The position numbers and the translations under genes were made by a program. The notes beneath the pieces were generated by a model. That model ran no database searches. It was given only the letters and a program-made list of their open reading frames with translations, and was not told where the DNA came from. From Rebecca billardiae RCC1528 (Eukaryota; Haptophyta): a DNA stretch of 64,000 nt. Below, piece by piece: positions 55,008-64,000 of the stretch (position 1 is its first letter; each line of letters begins with the position of its first letter). The DNA lies in contig OZ251251.1 in NCBI GenBank assembly GCA_965240325.2, forward strand, positions 186,001 through 250,000, read 5' to 3'.

Positions 55008-55598
55008 GGCGGCGGTGCACCGGACGTGGCTCTGCGGCTCAAGGAGGCCGCTGCGCGTCTAGTCATCGTCGGGCGGTGCACGGTCGAAAGCGGGGCTCCG
55101 AGTCGGGGGCTGCTCGATCGGCCGCCACCGCGCATGCCGACCACCGGCGGCACCGTGGCGGCACGGTTCGGACTACTGTCTACTGCTCGGTCTCTGATCG
55201 CGTACGTATCGTATGCGTCAGCAGCAGCATATCCGGTCGTCGCAGCAGTAGCAGCAGCTGATATGATGAGTCATATCCGCAGCCGGGCCATCGTACGGCA
55301 GCCGAGTCACTCAGCGCACGCCCGACGAACCGTCCGCAAGCTCCGTAGTCGACCCGGGCCGAGGCCCTGGCAGCAGTCTTAGAGTACGTAGATCGAGTCA
55401 GCAGAGGCTTCGCGCCCTCCGCCAGACGCAAGTCCGAGACCGCGTCAGGCGCCAGTCAGACACCGCGCCGCATCAGACCATCAGTACGTAGTGCTGCGGC
55501 GGCGGCTGCTACTGGAGTACTTACTGCACCGTGCACGGATGGGCCGACCCGCGGGAGACGACATTCAGCACCCGACTGGCGGTCGGCTGCTGGCCTCC
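55008..55598. other. Intergenic region between convergent genes
   Basis: Between the 3' ends of the DUF1499 gene and an F-box/RCC1 gene. It contains CAGCAG/GTAGCAGCAG runs near 55215-55260 and otherwise nothing recognisable. Confidence 0.45.
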
Positions 55599-57062
55599 TC
55601 AGCCGGCAGCAGCGTGAATACGATCCACGCGCGCGGCGGGCTGCTCGATGCGCCGGGGCGGCTCGATGTCACCGCTCCCCTCGTGGTCGTCGTCGGCGAG
55701 GCTGCGGCCGTAGCCGAGCGAGCCCGAGGGGACGCCGCACGAGTGCACGCCGCCGTCCGCCGTCACAAACAGCGCGTGGTGACAGCCGATCGCGCAGCTT
55801 GCCACCGGCGCCAGCGCGAGGGTGGTCGCGGGCACGAGCTTGTAGAGCCGGGTGCTGTACACTGGGTGCCCGTCGCCGAGCATGCGCACGGTGCCGTCCG
55901 CGCCGAGCACCGCGCTGCCCTCCGCGCCGGCAAAGGCGCGCACGGCGCGCACGCCGGCCAAGGCGCGGATGCGCTTGGGAACTGGCTGGACCATGCCAGG
56001 GATCTCGGCGCCATGGCCGAGGCAGCGGCTCCTGTTGAGCCCGAACGAGTGCACGCCGCCCGCTGCGTCCACCACCAGGCTGTGCAACGCGCCCGCGCTC
56101 ACGTGCGCGGCGCGCACGGCCGCGAGCGCCTCGACGCGCTTGGGCGTGTCTTGGTCATCCGCTGTGCCGTGGCCGAGCCGGCCGTAGCGGCTCATGCCGC
56201 ACGTGTACACGGCGCCGGCGGTGGCGAGCAGCACTGTGTGCGCCTCGCCTGCGCTCGCGCCGCCGACGCGCACGCCCTCCAGCGCGCCGATGCGCGCCGG
56301 CTCCAGCCGGCTCGTCGTGTCGCCGTGGCCGAGCTGGCCTCTGCCGTTGTCGCCCCAGCTGTACGCGCACCCAGCGGCGGCGAGCGCGACGCCGTGCCAG
56401 GCGCCGGCGGCGATGCAGACGACCACCTCGTCCCGGAGCGAGTCAAGCGCGGTGAATGCACGGCGCCGGCGCGTGTCCCCGAGCCCCAGCTGCCCGCGCC
56501 CGTTCTCGCCGCAGCCGTACACGGCGCCGGCCTCGCTCAGCGCGAGCAGGTGCTCCGGGCCAGCGGAGACGGCGCAGATGCGCACGGCCGCGAGCGAGGC
56601 GACGCGCGTGGGCACGAGCACGGGCGCGTCGCCCGCGTGCTTCGAATGCCCGAGTGCGGCGGGCTGGCCGTACCCGTGCCGCGTCTCCTCCTCGCCGCAC
56701 GTGTACAGCCCGCCGTCCGCGCCGACGATTGCGCTGCCGCTCTCGGCGCATGCGACGGCGCCCGCGTGCGCGCGCGCGAGGCTGAGCACGCACTCGCGCG
56801 CGAGCAGCTCTTCGATCCACGTGCGTGTGGGCAGGAGTGCGGTCGTCGTCTGCAGCGCGCGCTCGTGCCCACGGTCTCGCGCGCGAGCGCGCAGCGCGTG
56901 CTCGACGGCCGAGCGGCCGCCCGGCGCGCCGCGGAAGAGGCGCGAGGTGGCATTGGCAGCCACGAGGTCGCGCAGCGGCAAGAGCGCGACGATGCGCTCG
57001 AGCACCTCGGCGGGGATGGTGTCGAGGGGGGCGAGCGGCGCGCGAGACGTTGTATTCGTCAT
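55599..57062 (-). CDS. F-box/RCC1 beta-propeller protein, solitary copy
   Basis: An intronless minus-strand gene. ATG 57062 (MTNTTSRAPLAPLD) places the F-box at the same distance from the N-terminus as in the paralogues and gives 487 residues. An in-frame ATG at 57215 would add 51 residues. The F-box is LDTIPAEVLERIVALLPLRDLVAANATSRLF. RCC1 repeats follow (ENGRGQLGLGDTRRRRA, DNGRGQLGHGDTTSR, SRYGRLGHGTADDQ), then more diverged blades. It is the most divergent intact member in the window. The 5' flank (57063-57454) is less GC-rich and contains the small inverted repeat ACCAAAG...CTTTGGT near 57325-57342. Confidence 0.83.
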   Translation of the reverse strand: MTNTTSRAPLAPLDTIPAEVLERIVALLPLRDLVAANATSRLFRGAPGGRSAVEHALRARARDRGHERALQTTTALLPTRTWIEELLARECVLSLARAHAGAVACAESGSAIVGADGGLYTCGEEETRHGYGQPAALGHSKHAGDAPVLVPTRVASLAAVRICAVSAGPEHLLALSEAGAVYGCGENGRGQLGLGDTRRRRAFTALDSLRDEVVVCIAAGAWHGVALAAAGCAYSWGDNGRGQLGHGDTTSRLEPARIGALEGVRVGGASAGEAHTVLLATAGAVYTCGMSRYGRLGHGTADDQDTPKRVEALAAVRAAHVSAGALHSLVVDAAGGVHSFGLNRSRCLGHGAEIPGMVQPVPKRIRALAGVRAVRAFAGAEGSAVLGADGTVRMLGDGHPVYSTRLYKLVPATTLALAPVASCAIGCHHALFVTADGGVHSCGVPSGSLGYGRSLADDDHEGSGDIEPPRRIEQPAARVDRIHAAAG

Positions 57063-57454
57063 CGGCTCGGCGTCGAGCGCGGGGCGAGGGGTGGCGGGCG
57101 CGGTGACCACCGGCTTTGACACTGACCGAGTGACCGGTCGACCCCGCTCGCCAGTGGCAGGATCCTCACCCGCCGTTCGGTTGATTGCCTTGTGGCGCCG
57201 TTTACACCACTCCATCAGACGCGCGCGATTCGCTGGTGGAACATTGAACCCCCTTGGTGGAACAGTGGTTAGTGGTACAGGTATTGTACGAAGGTACAGT
57301 GCAGTAAAGTTTACCACTCGTACCACCAAAGGAATCTTTGGTACCACCGTTCGTGTACTGTCGAGTAACTACTTGTCAGTCCAGATAGTAGTTGATGAAG
57401 GGTACATCATAATTACGTGGTGCGGTGCTGCGAAGTTCCGTCAAGTGCCCGAGT

Positions 57455-58937
57455 TCAATGGGCCTCTCGCACGCGCGCTGCGAGCTGCGCGATGCGCGTG
57501 GGCGCATCGAGGTGCTTGACCGTTGGCAACACTCCTTGCGCCGGCGGGCTCCCTGCAGTTGCGCTGTGCCCGAGCGCGGCCGAGTTCCTGCCGCACGAGT
57601 GCACGGCGCCGTCCGCCGTCACGAAAAGCGAATGGTGGCCGCTGAGCGCACAGTCGACGACCTGCTCGTGCGCGAGCGCGCGCACCCGCTCCGGCGGCCA
57701 CACGAAGAAGACGTTGTACGCGTGCACACGCGCGTGCCCCAGCTGGAACTCCATGGTTTCGCCGAACGTGTGCACGCTGCCGTCCGCGCCCCGCACGGCG
57801 ACAGCGCTCTGGCTTGCGCGTGCGCGCACTGCACGCCCGCCCGCAACGGCCTGCTGGATGCGCGTCGGTGTGTGCACTGGCCGTGACTCGAAAGACGCGA
57901 AGTCCTCACAGAGCTCGTGCACGCCGCCCCCCGCGTCTACCACCAGGCCGTGCCCTCCGCCCGCGGCCACGTGCACAGCGCGCACGCCCGCGCGCCCGAA
58001 CACGTGCACTCGCAACGGCGCGAGCTACGCGGTGTCGAGCATGGGCAGCGTCTCCTGCCATGAGCATATCCGCTCCCGAACAGGAGGACGGCGCCATCGA
58101 TCGAGAGCAGCATCGTGCGCTCCGCGCTAGCAGCCACTCCGCCCAGGCGCACGCCGTCCAGCGCCTCGATGCGCGTCGGCTCCAGCCGGTCCTTCGTGTC
58201 GCCGTGGCCGAGCTGGCCGTAGTTGTTGCGGCCCCAGCTGTACGCACGGCCATCGGCGGCGAGCGCGAAGCTGTGCGATCTCACGGCCGCGAGCTGCACG
58301 ATGGCTTCCTCCTCGAGCGCGCCCACAACGCAGAACGCGTGGCGCCTCTCCGTGTCGCCCAGCCCCAGCTGGCCTCAAGCGTTGCCCCCGCAGCTGTACA
58401 CGCCGCCGGCCTCGCTGAGCGCGAGCAGGTGGAATTGACCAGCGGCCACTGCGGCCACTCGCACCGCGGAGAGGGACGGCACGCGCGTCGGAACGGGCAC
58501 AAGCCGCTCGGCCGGGTGGCCCATGACAGCTCTGTCCAACTCGCCCGGGCACTCACCGCATGTGCGCAGGGCGCCCTCCGCGTCCACGAACGCGCTTTCG
58601 CGTTGCACGCACGCGACGACGGCCGCGTGCGCGCGCGCGAGCTCGAGCACGCGCTCGCGCGCAAGGAGCTCCGCTGTCCACGTGCACGCGCGCGCGCGCG
58701 GCGCGGCGTCACGCAGCGTGCGCGCGTGCCCGCGGCGGCTCGCACCGCATGCGCAGCGCGTGCTCGACCGCCGAGCGGCCGCCCGGCGCGCCGCGGAAGA
58801 GCCGCGAGACCGCGTTGGCAGCGACGAGGGCACGGTGGTAGGTAGGCGACGACTCGCTCGAGCACCTCGGCCGGCAGGTCGCCGAACGCTGGGCGACGCG
58901 TATGGAAATGGCGACTGCCAGCTGTGTCGTTCGCCAT
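57455..58937 (-). pseudogene. Broken F-box/RCC1 gene
   Basis: The minus strand encodes an F-box/RCC1 protein in pieces. It starts at 58937 (MANDTAGSRHF) with an F-box (FGDLPAEVLERVVAYL), then shifts frame near 58835. The next block (AELLARERVLELARAH ... SEAGGVYSCGGNA) ends in an in-frame TGA at 58377-58375, exactly where paralogues continue GQLGLGD. The following block (RNNYGQLGHGDTKDR ... LLFGSGYAHG) resumes in the same frame, and another frame change occurs near 58020-58040 before the last part (VHVAAGGGHGLVVDAG ... AAL). At least two frame changes and one stop therefore interrupt it. A complete F-box/RCC1 gene would be about this length, so the locus is a recently decayed member rather than a fragment. 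Confidence 0.8.
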
Positions 58938-59427
58938 GTTCTCGCGCGCCGCCGTCCCGGTTGGCGGTTGTAGTTCGCCTTTTACCACGCGCGCGAGTTT
59001 TATTTATTCGTGGCCCGACGCGATTTTTATTCGCTCCGGCCTACTAGCTGCTTATTGAGTAGGCGCCTTCGGGCATGGACCATGGGCATGGTCCGGTCGG
59101 TCGGCGCGCTCGCTCCAGCGCAGGCACGCGCCGGCCACAGCTCAGAGTCCAGGCCCGCCGGATCGGCAGGCGCGCCAGGCTGAGGGGCCGCCACCCCTCT
59201 GCCCATGGCTCAGTGCCCCGCCTCTCAGTCTCACTCTCAGTCTCAAGAGCAGACTCTCAGTCTCAGAGTCGTCCGACAGAGCACGTCGGACTCAGTCACA
59301 GTGATGACTGTCACTGACTGAGTCACCGCCACTGGCAGTCGCTCGGCGGACGGTCCCGGGTCCGGGTCTCCGCCGCCCGTCACCGGAGGCGCCGCCGCGT
59401 GTCCGGGCCAGCGGCATCGCGGCTGGC
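58938..59427. other. Intergenic region with a hairpin
   Basis: Lies between the start of the broken F-box/RCC1 gene and the 3' end of the bestrophin-like gene. It contains CTCAGTCTCA-type short repeats (59220-59270) and an inverted repeat at 59289-59324 with perfect 10-base arms GACTCAGTCA and TGACTGAGTC. No gene is seen. Confidence 0.5.
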
Positions 59428-61982
59428 TCACATGTGCTGCTTCTGGAACACCTTCGCCGCCTCGATCCCCTTGAGCAAGACCGTTACGTCCAGCTCCATC
59501 CGCTCGCCGAGCGCGCCGAGCGGGATGTCGTTCTCGTCAAACCCAAACGGCGCCTCGAGCTCCGCGGCGGTTTCGTTAATGCCGAGGAGCGCGAAGGCGA
59601 TCATGGCGGAGGAGAAGGCGACCATGAGCAGCACGCCGATGCCGCCCGCCACCTGCGGGCACGCGCCGCGCGGGGCACGCACGCCCGCGCCGGCTGAGCC
59701 CCCGGTGCAGGCCTGCGGCGCAGGGCGGCCGTCGCGGCGCGCGCGGGCGGTGCACGCGCGCGCGCGCGCGCGTGAGCGCACCGCGGGCCCTGCGCCTGGC
59801 TGCGTCGCCTTGGCGGTGAAGGGCAGGATGACGGCGTGCGCGCCGTCCTCCTCCAAGTACGCCGTCGCGATCGTGAGCGGCACCGTCAGGATGAACACGT
59901 ACACCAGCCAAGAGAGCATCTGCGTGTACGGAAATGGAATTGGCGTGGAAGCCACCTTGTGAGCGCCAATGGTCGCCTCGACCAGGTTGTCGAGATGCAT
60001 GATGATCGCCTGGTGCTCCCACCAGGTGACGAGGCCCGCGTCGGCGATGGCCTGCACGTGCTGCATGCACCAGCGCACCACGATCACCGGCTTGAACGCC
60101 GCGTGCGTCAGCTCCTCCGTCTCGCCCTCCGTGAGCTGCTCCATTGCGTGGTCGCTCGGGTCGATGGCCGAATCTGCATGCGCCGGCGCGGGATCGGCGC
60201 GGGATGGGCGCGGGATCGGCGCGAGATCGGCGCGGGATCGGCGTCGCCGGGATCGGCGCGGGGTCGGCGCGGGGTCGGCATGTATGCGCACTGCCGGGAG
60301 CGGCGCGGCTGGGGGTCGGCACGGCACGGCCAGCGCAGGCTGGCGCGCCGCGCCGGCGGCGCGGACGGTGCGCGCTGCAGGGGCCGCCGCGCAGACAGAG
60401 GGCAGAGCGGGTGCGCAGCCGGAGGCATGGGCGCACGCAGCCGCGCGCGCAGCCCCGCGCGCGAGGCCTCGCGCACGCGCACGCGCGCACCTCGCAGCGT
60501 GTGCACGACCACGTAGTACAGCAGGATCAGCAGCCGGTGCATTTCAATCGCCATGTCGCGCCGCGTAAGCGGGTGGTCGGGCGGCGCGCCCGCCGCCGCG
60601 CCGCCGCCGCCGTCCGAGCGCTCCGCGACCGAGCTCAGGCAGGAGGACATGTCGTCGGGCGCGGAGGCGCGCGCGCACTGCGCGGCGCGCGCCGCGGCGG
60701 CGGCGGAGATGGGGCCCGGCTCGGCCGCGCCGCCGCCGCTCCCGCCGGGCCCCGCCGGCCCGCCGCCGCCGCCGCCCGCCGCCGCGCACGGCTGAACCGG
60801 CAGTGCGGCCGCATTGCACTTGGTCCCGACCTTGCACGCGATCATCCGGCACGTGCGCAGCACGCAGCCCACGTGGCCGCGCGATTCCCAGAACCGACCG
60901 TACGCCAGGTTGGAGCGGAAGACGAGGAGAAAGCCGAGGGGCCTGTTGCGCAGCGTCGGCGTCGGGGCGCGGCGCGCGCGGGGTGCATGCGGCACGGGCG
61001 GCGCAGGCGGCGCGGCGCGGCGTCGGCAAGCGCCACGGGGGCGAGGGGGGCGAGGTGGCGATGGCGGCGCGTGCGCCGCCCTCGCTCCAACGCGCGCCGG
61101 GCCGAGACCAGCTGAGCTGACCACGCGCACGCATGCCGTGTGCACGTGTGCACGTGCACGCGCGCGTGCGCGAGCTTCCCGGACGCGCGGCAATGCAAGC
61201 GCGCGACCACACAGGCACACGCACACGCACATGCACACACACACACGCACACACGCGCGTGCACACACACACGTGCGCACCACGCTCCCCTTCGCTTTGC
61301 GCCGCGCGCCGTGTGCGCCGCGCGCGCACATGACGACGACGCGGTGCAGGCAACAGGCCACACACACACACACACACACGCGAGCAAAGACTGGTGCAAA
61401 GGCCCCCGCGCTCCCGCGCCGTGCGCGCACATGACGACGACGCGGTGCAGGCACAGGCCACACACACACACGCACGCGTGCAGCAAAGACTCGTGCAAAG
61501 GCCCCCGCGCCGTGCGCGCACATGACGACGACGCGGTGCAAGTAGTCGTTGAACTCGACCGCGGTCGCGTTGATGATGTACAGGCCGATGATGCCGATGA
61601 GCGCGCAGCCGAGGCACAGGCCGGAGATGCGCGGGATCACCGAGCCCTGCGCCGCGAGGGGCGCCCGGGCGTGCGCCGCGCGCGCGCGCGCGAGCCGGCT
61701 GAGCGCGCGGCGCGCGGAAGGCGGCACGGAGCGGCGCGGCGCGGCGCGGCGCGGGCGCGGGCGCGGGCAAAGGCGGCGCGCCTTCATCTTGAACATGAGC
61801 GCGAGGTCGGAGTCCTTCGCCGCGCCCACCTCCTCGTGCACGGGGTTGTCCAGCCGCTTGATCGACGGCGGCCCCGCGTCCTGCAGCTGCTGGTACGACA
61901 AAGCGCCGCTGCCCGTGAGCGGGTTGCCCGCGCGCGCGCCGCCGCCGGGCGGGCCCGTCGGAGCGGAGCGCGTGTCCTTCAT
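59428..61982 (-). CDS. Bestrophin-like anion channel, 5 exons
   Basis: Minus-strand exons 61982-61782, 61646-61522, 60942-60491, 60173-59809 and 59652-59428 join in phase to give 455 residues. The reading matches the bestrophin/UPF0187 family: GSVIPRISGLCLGCALIGII (membrane), PLGFLLVFRSNLAYGRFWESRGHVG, MAIEMHRLLILLYYVV, FPYTQMLSWLVYVFILTVPL, then GGIGVLLMVAFSSAMIAFALLGI and the conserved end ELEAPFGFDENDIPL. Plant and algal members sit in thylakoid membranes and carry chloride or bicarbonate, tuning proton-motive force or feeding the carbon-concentrating mechanism. Location here is not shown, since no clear transit peptide is visible. Introns 1 and 4 appear to use GC donors (AAG|GCGCGC and AAG|GCGACG). 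Intron 2 contains repeats of its own 5' splice site. A Gly/Ala-rich insertion lies in exon 3. Confidence 0.83.
61316..61543 (-). repeat. Tandem array repeating the 5' splice site of bestrophin-like intron 2
   Basis: On the minus strand TGCACCGCGTCGTCGTCAT followed by GTGCGCGC occurs three times. Measured by the plus-strand word CATGACGACGACGCGG, the copies begin at 61521, 61430 and 61329 (spacings 91 and 101). The first is the predicted exon 2 end and donor; the other two lie inside the intron. Between them are CA-dinucleotide runs (CACACACACACA) and GCAAAGACT...GTGCAAAGGCCCCCGCG blocks. The layout is the same as in the glycosyltransferase intron, with unrelated sequence. Confidence 0.88.
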
Positions 61983-62474
61983 GGGCGGCGAGCGGGGCGG
62001 AGAGGTGCTCGGGGACGACGGGGGTGGGCGCACGCGGCCGACCGCGAGGGGGCAGCCAGCCACGGGCCCGAGAGCGCGGCCCGCCGACGCCTGGCTGCGC
62101 GCGGCGGCGCTGTCGCCACTTCCTGGTCTCGACCGGCGCAGCGCCGTGGCCTTTGACTTTCGTACTAGACTGCTCAGCGGCAGGCTTCCGAACGAGTTCA
62201 GAAGCACAGCCCACACCTGTGCTCACCTGTGCCGTCATCACTCGTCATCCAGCGATGGCCGCTATCTGCACGGCCGCCCCGACTGTCCACCTCCTACGGA
62301 CAACGACGGCCTGACTTGCTACTGAGGCGGGTACAAATCGCCAGGACAGCAAAGCTGCTATTGAGCCCGCCCTCCATCATCATCAACACACGTCTCACAA
62401 GGCACGCACGGGCGCAGCGCCCGGCTGGCGGAGCCGCCCCCAACCCTCGCGCGCGCTCGGGCCCGCGGCGCCCG
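61983..62474. other. Probable divergent promoter region
   Basis: Lies between the start codons of the bestrophin-like gene (minus) and the UBE2O-like gene (plus), about 490 bases. GC content falls in the right half (62150-62400). The bestrophin frame is open upstream but without an ATG. No other feature is seen. Confidence 0.4.
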
Positions 62475-63521
62475 ATGTGGGGCCCCGAGCCGGAGGACGT
62501 CGGGCTGCTCCCGCAGCCGCTCAACCCGCGCGCCGACACCGTCTACCCCGACGACGTCGTCTGCCGCCGCTCGCAGCCCACCGTGCTCGGGCGCGTGTGC
62601 TGCGTGCCGCTGCCCGAGGGCGGCGGCGAGGGCGGCGGGCCGGGCGCCGAGGCGCACATCTACTGGCTCGGGCCCGACGCGAACGACTGCATGGAGCGCA
62701 TCGACGAGCTCCGCGTCGTCGACCGCGCGCTCCTCCACGGCGACCTCGTCGCCGCCGCCGACGGTCGGATCGGCCTCGTCACCGCCTCGAGGCTCGAGCT
62801 CGAGCTGCGGCTGCCGGACGGGCGCACGCTGCACGCAGTGGACAGCGCGGACGTGCGCGCACGCGCACGCGCGCACACAGCCGCGCCCCGCCGCGGGCCC
62901 GTGACACTGCGCGCGCGCGATGCCTGCCTACGTCTGTACTCTGCCTGTCCGACGCGCGTCACGCGCCGCCGCGCGCCGCCTCGCCCCCGGCCCCGCGCGG
63001 CGCGCGCGCCGCGCGGCGTCGCAGGTGCAGCACCTGCAGCCATTCCGCTCGGGCACGTGGGTCGTCTCGACCGACGGCTGGCTCGGCAGGTCAGCTGCGC
63101 GCGCCGCCGAGCGCCGCGCCGCCGCGCCGCCGCGATCGCCTTTGCGCCTGTCGCAAGCGCGCGCGCGCGCCGAGCGCTGACGAGCGCGCCGCCGCGCCGG
63201 CGGCCGCCGCGCGCTCGCGCAGGGTGGAGTCGTGGGTCGAGGACGTCGAGCTCGAGCTGCCGCGCAACGCCTCGCCGCGCCTGCCGCCCGGCCTAAAATT
63301 GGGCGAGCGCGGCGCGCCTGCGGCCGCGGGCAGCGCGGCCGGACCAAGGCCGGGCGGCGGCGTGGCGGGCGGTGCTGGCGGCGGTGGGCAGGGCGACAGC
63401 GTGGGCGTGCCGCTCGGCGGTGCCGTGCTCGTCGCCCCGGCGGGGGCGGCGGACTCCCGCCCGTCGGGCTCGGCCGCGGCCGCAGCCGAGCCCGCGGCAG
63501 CCGGCGGCGGCGCCTTTGCTT

Positions 63522-63560
<39 letters not shown>

Positions 63561-64000
63561 CGGCGGGCGCGCTCGGCGGCGGCGGTGGGAGCGCGGAGGA
63601 CGAGCGCTCGGGCCTCGCGCCGCCCGTCACCTGCCTCTCCGCCACGCTCTCCCCCTCCGGCAAGGCCACCCTCGTCCTCCGCGGCGCCTCGAGCGCGCAC
63701 CTGCGTCCGACTGTGTGCATGTGCGCGCAGCCGCATAGCAGCCAGCATGGCGCCCTGTTCTATCCCTCCATGGTGCGCGCGGCCGGCGCGAGCGCGCATG
63801 CCCCCGGTGGGCGGGCGGCGCCACGCCGGCTGGAGCGGGCGCGGGAAGGGGGGTCGCGGCGCGCGGCCGGCACGAAAGTGCATGCGCGCGCGCGGGCCGC
63901 GCCCACGCCCCTAACCCTACCCCCTAACCCTAATCCGCCCTAACACCCCTCCGTGCGTCGCCCACGCCCCTCACCCTACCCCCTAACCCTAATCCGCCCT
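62475..64000 (+). CDS. UBE2O/PHO2-like protein, 5' part only
   Basis: Starts at ATG 62475 and runs off the window. Exon 1 is 62475-62852, exon 2 is 63025-63089, and exon 3 starts at 63223; phases agree. Exon 3 probably ends near 63774 (GTGCGCGCGG donor) or slightly earlier. Exon 1 encodes MWGPEPEDVG ... YPDDVVCRRSQPTVLGRV and GDLVAAADGRIGLVTASRLELELRL. Exons 2-3 join to PFRSGTWVVSTDGWLGR plus VESWVEDVELELPRN, resembling the repeated SH3-like 'GDxVV...WLGRV...V.V' blocks N-terminal to the catalytic domain in UBE2O and plant PHO2 (hybrid E2/E3 ubiquitin enzymes). No catalytic UBC domain is within the window, so the call is tentative. A long Gly/Ala tract follows in exon 3. The 3' end of the window, presumably intronic, is made of CCCTAA-type repeats. 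Confidence 0.5.
63905..64000 (+). repeat. Telomere-type degenerate repeats at the window end
   Basis: CCCTAACCCTACCCCCTAACCC-like tracts occur twice, at about 63908-63943 and 63968-64000. The spacer is roughly 25 bases, so the unit is about 58 bases long. They probably lie in an intron of the UBE2O-like gene, as in other genes of this window, because coding sequence precedes them. A true chromosome end is also possible since the window stops here. Confidence 0.75.

Noticed and set aside
61350-61380. CA-dinucleotide run as an independent microsatellite feature
   Set aside because: It is part of the larger 91-101-bp splice-donor repeat unit and is described there.
1-64000. CRISPR arrays, bacterial operons, ribosome binding sites and tRNA/rRNA genes
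   Set aside because: The gene structure is eukaryotic with spliceosomal introns. None of the tandem arrays has the repeat-spacer pattern, and no rRNA or convincing tRNA cloverleaf was seen by eye.
63905-64000. Chromosome end (true telomere) at the right edge
   Set aside because: The CCCTAA tracts are short and degenerate, follow coding sequence of an unfinished gene, and similar tracts occur in internal introns. It remains possible only because the window stops here.

Overview
The window is nuclear DNA of a GC-rich eukaryote. Most genes are split by short GC-rich introns, typically beginning GTGCGCGC and ending GCGCAG. The coding sequence has mostly G or C at third positions, and proteins carry long Gly, Ala and Gln tracts. 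Two predicted proteins (a PsbQ-like subunit and a DUF1499 protein) start with a signal peptide followed by further plastid and lumen targeting segments. In the PsbQ-like protein the signal peptide ends just before a Phe (A|FNGP) and is followed by a twin-arginine lumen signal. That is the pattern of algae with a secondary red-type plastid. Together with TTAGGG-type repeats and the GC content it suggests a haptophyte or a close analogue. This is inference; no species call is made.

Layout. 1-4.4 kb: a 214-bp tandem satellite with higher-order structure. 4.4-6.3 kb: no clear gene, but a cluster of related hairpins. 6.35-8.2 kb: a membrane-anchored nitroreductase-like protein. 8.7-13.7 kb: three tandem, intronless F-box/RCC1 genes on the minus strand. 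14.4-17.7 kb: a divergent pair, PsbQ-like (minus) and an SMP-30/NHL-like beta-propeller (plus). 18.4-20.7 kb: a MADS-box transcription factor with a Gln-rich tail. 21-24.8 kb: two copies of a dispersed repeat around another repeat-like segment. 26.2-32.3 kb: a molybdenum hydroxylase (xanthine dehydrogenase/aldehyde oxidase family). 33.1-40.8 kb: a very large PGAP1-like protein whose nucleophile serine is replaced. 41.9-46.6 kb: a type II membrane glycosyltransferase. 47.0-48.6 kb: a third copy of the dispersed repeat. 49.2-52.6 kb: two more tandem F-box/RCC1 genes. 52.7-55.0 kb: a divergent FkbM methyltransferase/DUF1499 pair. 55.6-58.9 kb: a further F-box/RCC1 gene and a broken one. 59.4-62.0 kb: a bestrophin-like channel. 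62.5 kb to the end: the 5' part of a UBE2O/PHO2-like gene.

The functional genes do not form one pathway. Three (PsbQ-like, DUF1499, bestrophin-like) fit a thylakoid theme. PGAP1-like, the glycosyltransferase and FkbM fit glycan or GPI processing in the secretory system.

The most unusual structure is in the introns. Two unrelated genes carry tandem arrays in which the end of the upstream exon and its 5' splice site are repeated inside the intron (six copies in the glycosyltransferase gene, three in the bestrophin-like gene). Several introns hold telomere-type CCCTAA arrays, one of them with G-rich and C-rich copies facing each other near the two splice sites. All exon models are read by eye from splice signals, reading phase and family resemblance; no transcript evidence was available.
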